From positions 1 through 17,787 of the forward strand of contig CAMOHV010000005.1 in NCBI GenBank assembly GCA_946615275.1: a stretch of DNA of 17,787 bases. The letters run 5' to 3'. The stretch is from an uncultured Verrucomicrobiota bacterium. GTDB taxonomy: Bacteria; Verrucomicrobiota; Kiritimatiellia; RFP12; UBA1067. Below, one piece after another: positions 13,996-17,787 of this stretch (positions are counted from its first letter, which is position 1; the number at the start of each line of letters is the position of its first letter). The notes beneath the pieces were generated by a model that ran no database searches, had not been told where the DNA came from, and was given only the letters and a program-made list of their open reading frames with translations. Position numbers and translations under genes: made by a program.

Positions 13996-15968
13996 TTCTC
14001 CGCGGAGATCGTCACCAGGGCATACTGCGCGAATGGCGGCAGTGCACCGTCATGGGGAAGGGGCTTGGAGGAGAAGTCCGCGCCGAACGGCTCCTCGAAC
14101 GTGGCCTTGACGCCGGGTGGGAGGATGACGCGCGCACCCTTGACCGGGACTTCCGGGGCGTAGTTCACGAGATGGACGGCTAGGCCGCCGTTTTTCATGC
14201 GGCGGTATTCCGCGAAGACGTGTGGGGCTACGCCTTCAAGCGCGACAGGGGGCTTCCAGCCGACCTTGGCGAGGTCTTCCATGAGCGCCTTGCCGCCGTC
14301 CTTGGGCGGCGGGACGTTGTTGTTCCAGCCGATCTTGGCGTTGGGGATGATGTCGCGGTTGCGCCGGACCGAGGCGTTCGCGAGGCCCTTGAGCTGCGGC
14401 AGGAGCGGGTTCGCGTAGCGCTGCGCGTTCCAGTCGTCGTAGCGGCCGGAGTCGCCCGTCACGACGAGGCGGCCGCCGTTCCTGGCCCACGCGGCGAGGG
14501 CGGCGATCTGCGCGTCGGAGAGCGAGAGAAGCCCGGGGACGACAATCACCTCCGTGCCGGCCGGGACGCTGAAGGGGGCGTCGGGGTACGAGACGAGGTA
14601 GCCGTAGGGGACGTGGTTGCGCAGGAATATCTCCTCGGCGGCGGTCACGCCCTGGTGGGTGGGCTCGGAGAAGAGTATTTCGCGCTCGGGGTAGAATATG
14701 CGCACGGAGTGGATGGTGGGCGAGCCGAGTGCGTCGCGGTGGGCGGCGACGAAGGCGTTGAAGCGCTCGTGGAGGGGCTTGCGGCGCTCGTACGCCTCGC
14801 GGTTGATGAAGCCTGGCTCGGGGGATGGGGCGATGATGGTGCGGTCGGTGGGGATGCCGCCGAAGACGATGTCCTCGACGAGCGGGAGGAGGAACTTGGC
14901 CTCGCGCTCTGGGATGATCTTGGTGTCGGTGTCGCAGAGGGCGACGATGCGCTGGTCCATGTCCTGCGCGTACTTGAGGTCGCGCACGCGGTTGACCACC
15001 ACGCCGTCCGGCTTGAGGGACGGGAAGTTGGCGTTCTGCATTATGATGAAGTCGAACGCCTTGGACAGCTCGGCCATGTTCTGGGCCATGCCGAGGAAGC
15101 GGGCGCGGCTCCTGTACGGGGATGGGTTGCCGGAGACGATGGCGTCGGGCTTGACGCTCTTGATGTGGGCGCGGAAGCTCTGCAGGAGGTTGTTCATCGT
15201 CTCGCAGCGCCAGAGCGCCCATGCTTGGAATACGGGGTCCTTGGCGTCGAGGTAGCTCATGCGGGAGACTTCGACGCGCGGAAGGAGCATGTGGCTCAAA
15301 TCCTCGAAGCCGAAGCGCTCGGCGGGGTTCTTGATCTTGGAGAGGTGGGCGCGGAATAGCTTCAGGCAGCGGTCGCAGTAGCAGGGGAGGTCGAAGACGT
15401 TGTCGAACATTATGCCGTCGAAGCCGCCTTCGGCGAGGGCGATGGTGCACATGCGCTTGATGTACTCCTGCCATTCGCGGCAGTTGATGCATGGGGCCCA
15501 GCGGAAGTACTGCCCGCCGTAGAAGTTCCTGCCGCCGCTGGACGAGACGCCGGCCCAGCCGTCGATGCCGGGGATCTCGCCGCGCATCACCTCGGGGTAG
15601 AGCGTGCAGAACTGGACGTATGCGAGGGCCTTGACGCCGTGGGCGTGGCAGTTGCGGACGAACTTCTTCACGTTGGGGAAGTCCTTCTTCTCCACCTCCC
15701 AGCCCATGCCCTTGTAGAAGCGGGAGTGGAGGAAGTTGAGGCCGAGGCTCTCCATGACCTCCGGGGACTTCGCGTCGAACCAGTCCAGCCAGGGCTTGAC
15801 CCACTGCGCGTTTCCGTCGATGCCGCCGGTGCAGTGGTTGCCCACGCGGCGGTACATGGTGTAAGGCTCGTGCGCGCCGAAGGTCCAGCGCGTGGTGAGC
15901 GGGTCGATGTCGACTGCGATTGCCGAAGCGGCCGCGGCGAGTGCGGCGAATGTGGTCTTGATGTGCAT
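13992..15968 (-). CDS. Secreted glycoside-hydrolase-like TIM-barrel protein
   Basis: This 658-residue protein starts with a signal peptide (MHIKTTFAALAAAASAIA). A GH-like TIM barrel (about 30-400) follows, with LNFLHSRFYKGMGW (77-90), KALAYVQF (113-120) and GFDGIMFDNVF (182-192). Directly after comes CYCDRC (196-201), then IVSGNPSPY (277-285). Residues about 415-515 resemble the amidotransferase-like trimerisation domain of GH42 enzymes (VIVVPGLLSLSDAQIAALAAW, GGRLVVTGDSG), and a beta domain closes the protein. Asp186 and Asp189 of the GFDGIMFDN strand are in a place where such families carry an active-site acid, but I cannot assign the catalytic pair. It is closest to the hypothetical glycosyl hydrolase (GHL6)/GH42-like group. 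AGAGGA lies about ten bases upstream. It is coupled to the BASS transporter downstream. Confidence 0.75.
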   Translation of the reverse strand: MHIKTTFAALAAAASAIAVDIDPLTTRWTFGAHEPYTMYRRVGNHCTGGIDGNAQWVKPWLDWFDAKSPEVMESLGLNFLHSRFYKGMGWEVEKKDFPNVKKFVRNCHAHGVKALAYVQFCTLYPEVMRGEIPGIDGWAGVSSSGGRNFYGGQYFRWAPCINCREWQEYIKRMCTIALAEGGFDGIMFDNVFDLPCYCDRCLKLFRAHLSKIKNPAERFGFEDLSHMLLPRVEVSRMSYLDAKDPVFQAWALWRCETMNNLLQSFRAHIKSVKPDAIVSGNPSPYRSRARFLGMAQNMAELSKAFDFIIMQNANFPSLKPDGVVVNRVRDLKYAQDMDQRIVALCDTDTKIIPEREAKFLLPLVEDIVFGGIPTDRTIIAPSPEPGFINREAYERRKPLHERFNAFVAAHRDALGSPTIHSVRIFYPEREILFSEPTHQGVTAAEEIFLRNHVPYGYLVSYPDAPFSVPAGTEVIVVPGLLSLSDAQIAALAAWARNGGRLVVTGDSGRYDDWNAQRYANPLLPQLKGLANASVRRNRDIIPNAKIGWNNNVPPPKDGGKALMEDLAKVGWKPPVALEGVAPHVFAEYRRMKNGGLAVHLVNYAPEVPVKGARVILPPGVKATFEEPFGADFSSKPLPHDGALPPFAQYALVTISAEK

Positions 15969-16006
15969 GGCGGCGTATCCTCTGCCTTGGGTTTGCGAAC
16001 ATGGTT

Positions 16007-16035
16007 ATTATATACTTTATTTATGCATGCGTCCA
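16007..16035 (-). promoter_or_regulatory. Promoter of the GH-like/transporter pair
   Basis: On the minus strand TGGACG (16030-16035), a 17-base spacer and TATAAT (16007-16012) give a sound sigma-70 match. The start near 16000 leaves a leader of about 31 bases. It stands back to back with the promoter of the DoxX unit, with the two -35 regions only about eight bases apart, so one regulator could control both. Confidence 0.62.
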
Positions 16036-16042
16036 TTGCCTA

Positions 16043-16072
16043 CTGGCGCGTCGATGCGGATTTTGGTATAAT
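16043..16072 (+). promoter_or_regulatory. Extended -10 promoter of the DoxX unit
   Basis: TATAAT (16067-16072) is preceded by TGG, the same nine bases found before prs and the glycine-rich gene. The -35 (CTGGCG, 16043-16048) is poor, so the extended -10 probably carries the promoter. The start near 16079 gives a short leader with GGAGG (16085-16089), eight bases before the ATG. Confidence 0.6.
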
Positions 16073-16097
16073 TGACGAAAACTTGGAGGTCGTGTTG

Positions 16098-17486
16098 ATG
16101 CGAGAAAGAATGTTCAGGATGTTCCTGGCCGTGCTGAGGATCGCCATAGGATGGCATTTCCTCTACGAGGGGCTGTGGAAGCTGATGCAGAAGGACGGCT
16201 GGAGCTGCGCCTCGTACCTGTCGGGCGCGCAGGGGCCGTTGGCCGGCATGTTCAAATGGATGGCCGCGCAGGGATGGATCGTGGCGATCGGCGACCGCGC
16301 GGTGATGTGGGGGCTCGTCGCGATCGGCCTTGCGCTGATCACGGGTGTGCTGGCGCGCGTGGCGGCGGTGTTCGGCGCGGCGCTCCTCTTGACGTTCTAC
16401 GCGGCGCAGCCGCCTGAGCCGTTCGCGGCGGCGGTGTCGGGCGCGGACGGACGCTTCTTTCTCGTCGAACGCAACGCCGTCGAGATTCTCGGCCTTGCGG
16501 CGGTGGCGGCGTTCCCTGCCTGGCTGGGGTGGCTGAGGACCGCCCTGCCCGGCGCGCTGGCGCTGGCGCTCTTCGGCTGGGCGGCGCACGGGCAGTGGAA
16601 GGCCAAGGCGTTCGAGAAGGTCGTGGCGGTGACCTCCGCCACCGTGAAGGTGCACGAGTTCACCGCGCTAGCCGCGCTCAAGGGGAAGTTCACGGAGCGG
16701 GCCGACGTCGGCGGCGTCAAGCTCTCGCGCCTCGCGCTCGGCGGCGACCTCATCGCCGGCCACGCCCATGCGCGCGACCTCATCTGGGCCGACGACTTCA
16801 TGCGCCGCTACAACGGCGGCGTCACCCTCGGGCGCACGGTGCGCTACTGCCTCCACTGCGGCGTCGACGCGGCGTTCGTCGAGCCCGCCTTCATCGCCCC
16901 CATGCGCTCCGCCGCGAAGGCGGCCGGCGGCGATATGAAGTTCTTCGCGAACTGCGCCGACGCCAAGGACGCCGCGCTCGCGGCGTCAGCCGGCGCCGCG
17001 GCCCTCTACCTGCGCCCGGAGACCGCGGATGCGCTTGCGAAGAAGGGCGACGCGGACGCCCTGAAGGCGCTCTTCGCCGCGCTTAGGGAGGCGAAGCTCC
17101 CCGCAGGCGTGGGCGCGGAGGACGTGGCCACGGTCAAGTTCTGCGCCGAGAAGGGGATCGCGCCCGACTTCTGGGTGCTCGCCTACCATTCGCTCGACTA
17201 TCCGGCCGCCACGATGGCCGTGAAGTGCAACAACATCTGGTGCGCCGATCCGGCGGCGGCCGCCGCCTACATGAAGACGCGTAAGGAGCCCTGGGTGGCG
17301 ATCCGATGCCTCGCCGGCGGCGCGATAGATCCCGGCAAGGCGTACAAGTTCGCCTGCGACGGCGGCGCGGCCGCCGCGGCGATCGACCTTCTGGACTATC
17401 GGATAGTGGAGACTGTGAACGCAATCGTGAAGAAGCCCGCCGAATCCGCCAAGGGCGCGAATAAGGGGAAGGAGGCGTCGAAATGA
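16098..17486 (+). CDS. DoxX membrane domain fused to an AKR-like TIM-barrel domain
   Basis: This is a 462-residue protein. Residues about 5-165 form a DoxX-type four-helix membrane domain: LRIAIGWHFLYEGLWKLM (13-30), then helices near 68-102, 128-147 and 149-163. Residues about 203-445 resemble an aldo/keto-reductase-like TIM barrel known as a separate protein in Planctomycetes and Verrucomicrobia: KLSRLALGGDLIAGHAHARDLIW (208-230), then EPWVAIRCLAGGAI and ACDGGAAAAAIDLLDYRIVETV near the end. The classical reductase Asp-Tyr-Lys-His tetrad is not evident, so the activity is uncertain. DoxX proteins are linked to quinone- or thiol-coupled redox chemistry. I chose the ATG at 16098 from GGAGG (16085-16089); the open frame runs further upstream but across the promoter. 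The stop overlaps the ATG of a second DoxX-like gene (ATGA). Confidence 0.74.
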   Translation: MRERMFRMFLAVLRIAIGWHFLYEGLWKLMQKDGWSCASYLSGAQGPLAGMFKWMAAQGWIVAIGDRAVMWGLVAIGLALITGVLARVAAVFGAALLLTFYAAQPPEPFAAAVSGADGRFFLVERNAVEILGLAAVAAFPAWLGWLRTALPGALALALFGWAAHGQWKAKAFEKVVAVTSATVKVHEFTALAALKGKFTERADVGGVKLSRLALGGDLIAGHAHARDLIWADDFMRRYNGGVTLGRTVRYCLHCGVDAAFVEPAFIAPMRSAAKAAGGDMKFFANCADAKDAALAASAGAAALYLRPETADALAKKGDADALKALFAALREAKLPAGVGAEDVATVKFCAEKGIAPDFWVLAYHSLDYPAATMAVKCNNIWCADPAAAAAYMKTRKEPWVAIRCLAGGAIDPGKAYKFACDGGAAAAAIDLLDYRIVETVNAIVKKPAESAKGANKGKEASK

Positions 17487-17787
17487 AGAGCTTGATGGAA
17501 CGTGTGGCGGGGCTGCACGGGAGGTGCTTCTCCGCGCTGGAGGGGCGCAGGGGCCTCGTGGTGGCCGCGATGCGCTTCGTGGTTGGCTGGCACATGGCCT
17601 ACCTCGGCGTTTGGGCGCTCACGTCCACATGGGACTATTCGTGGGCTGGATGCTTCCGGTGCGCGCACTGGATTTTCGGCGGCGCCCTGCGCGCCGTGGG
17701 GAACTCGGCGGCGATGGGCGCAGTTGACCACTGCATCGCCTGGGGACTGCTCGTGGCGGGAGTCCTCTTGATGCTCGGCCGCCTGGT
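17483..17787 (+). CDS. Second DoxX-like membrane protein, N-terminal part
   Basis: The first 101 residues are inside the window. The segment LVVAAMRFVVGWHMAYLGVWAL (residues about 25-46) parallels LAVLRIAIGWHFLYEGLWKL of the preceding fusion protein. The later GLLVAGVLLMLGRLV parallels its GLVAIGLALITGVLARV. This marks it as a tandem DoxX paralogue. An N-terminal extension of about 25 charged residues precedes the first helix. GGAGG lies seven bases before the ATG, which overlaps the preceding TGA by four bases, so the two products probably act together, perhaps as a hetero-oligomer. Whether it also has a C-terminal enzymatic domain cannot be seen. Confidence 0.7.
   Translation, partial: MKSLMERVAGLHGRCFSALEGRRGLVVAAMRFVVGWHMAYLGVWALTSTWDYSWAGCFRCAHWIFGGALRAVGNSAAMGAVDHCIAWGLLVAGVLLMLGRL

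Noticed and set aside
14220..15359. A 379-codon plus-strand open frame opposite the GH-like gene
   Set aside because: Composition is Val/Glu/Gly/Ala-biased as expected for antisense of high-GC codons, and no family motif is present.
14236..16002. A 588-codon open frame on the minus strand in another frame of the GH-like gene
   Set aside because: It is an out-of-frame shadow, extremely rich in Arg, Pro and His, with no recognisable domain.
15639..16097. Upstream extension of the DoxX fusion gene
   Set aside because: The frame is open, but it runs antisense through the GH-like gene and across both promoters. The ribosome binding site and the DoxX homology point to 16098.

Overview
The window is high-GC bacterial DNA. 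Three things together suggest the PVC superphylum, most likely a Kiritimatiellota (Verrucomicrobia subdivision 5-like) relative: a very large secreted LamG-type protein with autotransporter-associated beta-strand motifs, a secreted glycine-rich protein, and a DoxX/TIM-barrel family that I associate with Planctomycetes and Verrucomicrobia. That assignment is an inference from gene content; no rRNA is present.

Layout. (1) Positions 1-550, minus strand: a small one-helix membrane protein followed immediately by the start of an exported peptidase C26-type glutamine amidotransferase, cut by the window edge. (2) Positions 861-5608, plus strand: a two-gene secreted unit, a duplicated glycine-rich protein overlapping by ATGA with a 991-residue FlgD-like/beta-propeller/CBM9-like protein. 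(3) Positions 5731-9080, plus strand: a housekeeping block, prs-rplY-rpsF-ssb-rpsR-rplI, closed by a strong hairpin that probably serves both strands. (4) Positions 9193-12750, minus strand: a 1185-residue secreted protein with three tandem LamG-like modules. (5) Positions 12988-15968, minus strand: an overlapping pair, a secreted glycoside-hydrolase-like TIM-barrel protein followed by a BASS-family sodium-coupled transporter. (6) Positions 16098-17787, plus strand: a DoxX membrane domain fused to an aldo/keto-reductase-like TIM barrel, overlapping a second DoxX-like gene cut by the window edge.

How it fits together. The accessory genes look like a surface and saccharide toolkit: exported glycine-rich, LamG, CBM9-like and GH-like proteins, and a transporter co-expressed with the GH-like enzyme. 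Adjacent genes are tightly coupled: ATGA overlaps at 2633, 13992 and 17483, and TAA-ATG abutment at 344. Most intergenic regions carry recognisable sigma-70-type promoters. All three plus-strand ones share the extended -10 element TGGTATAAT.

The most interesting lead is a matching nine-residue C-terminus, P-[K/R]-G-[L/T]-x-[I/V]-x-I-R, on the two otherwise unrelated large secreted proteins (glycine-rich and triple-LamG). Neither has a beta-barrel or other visible C-terminal export domain, so this tail could be an undescribed sorting or anchoring signal. Other leads are the DoxX/TIM-barrel fusion, the apparently leaderless transcript of the glycine-rich gene, and a G8 tract inside that gene that could allow slippage.
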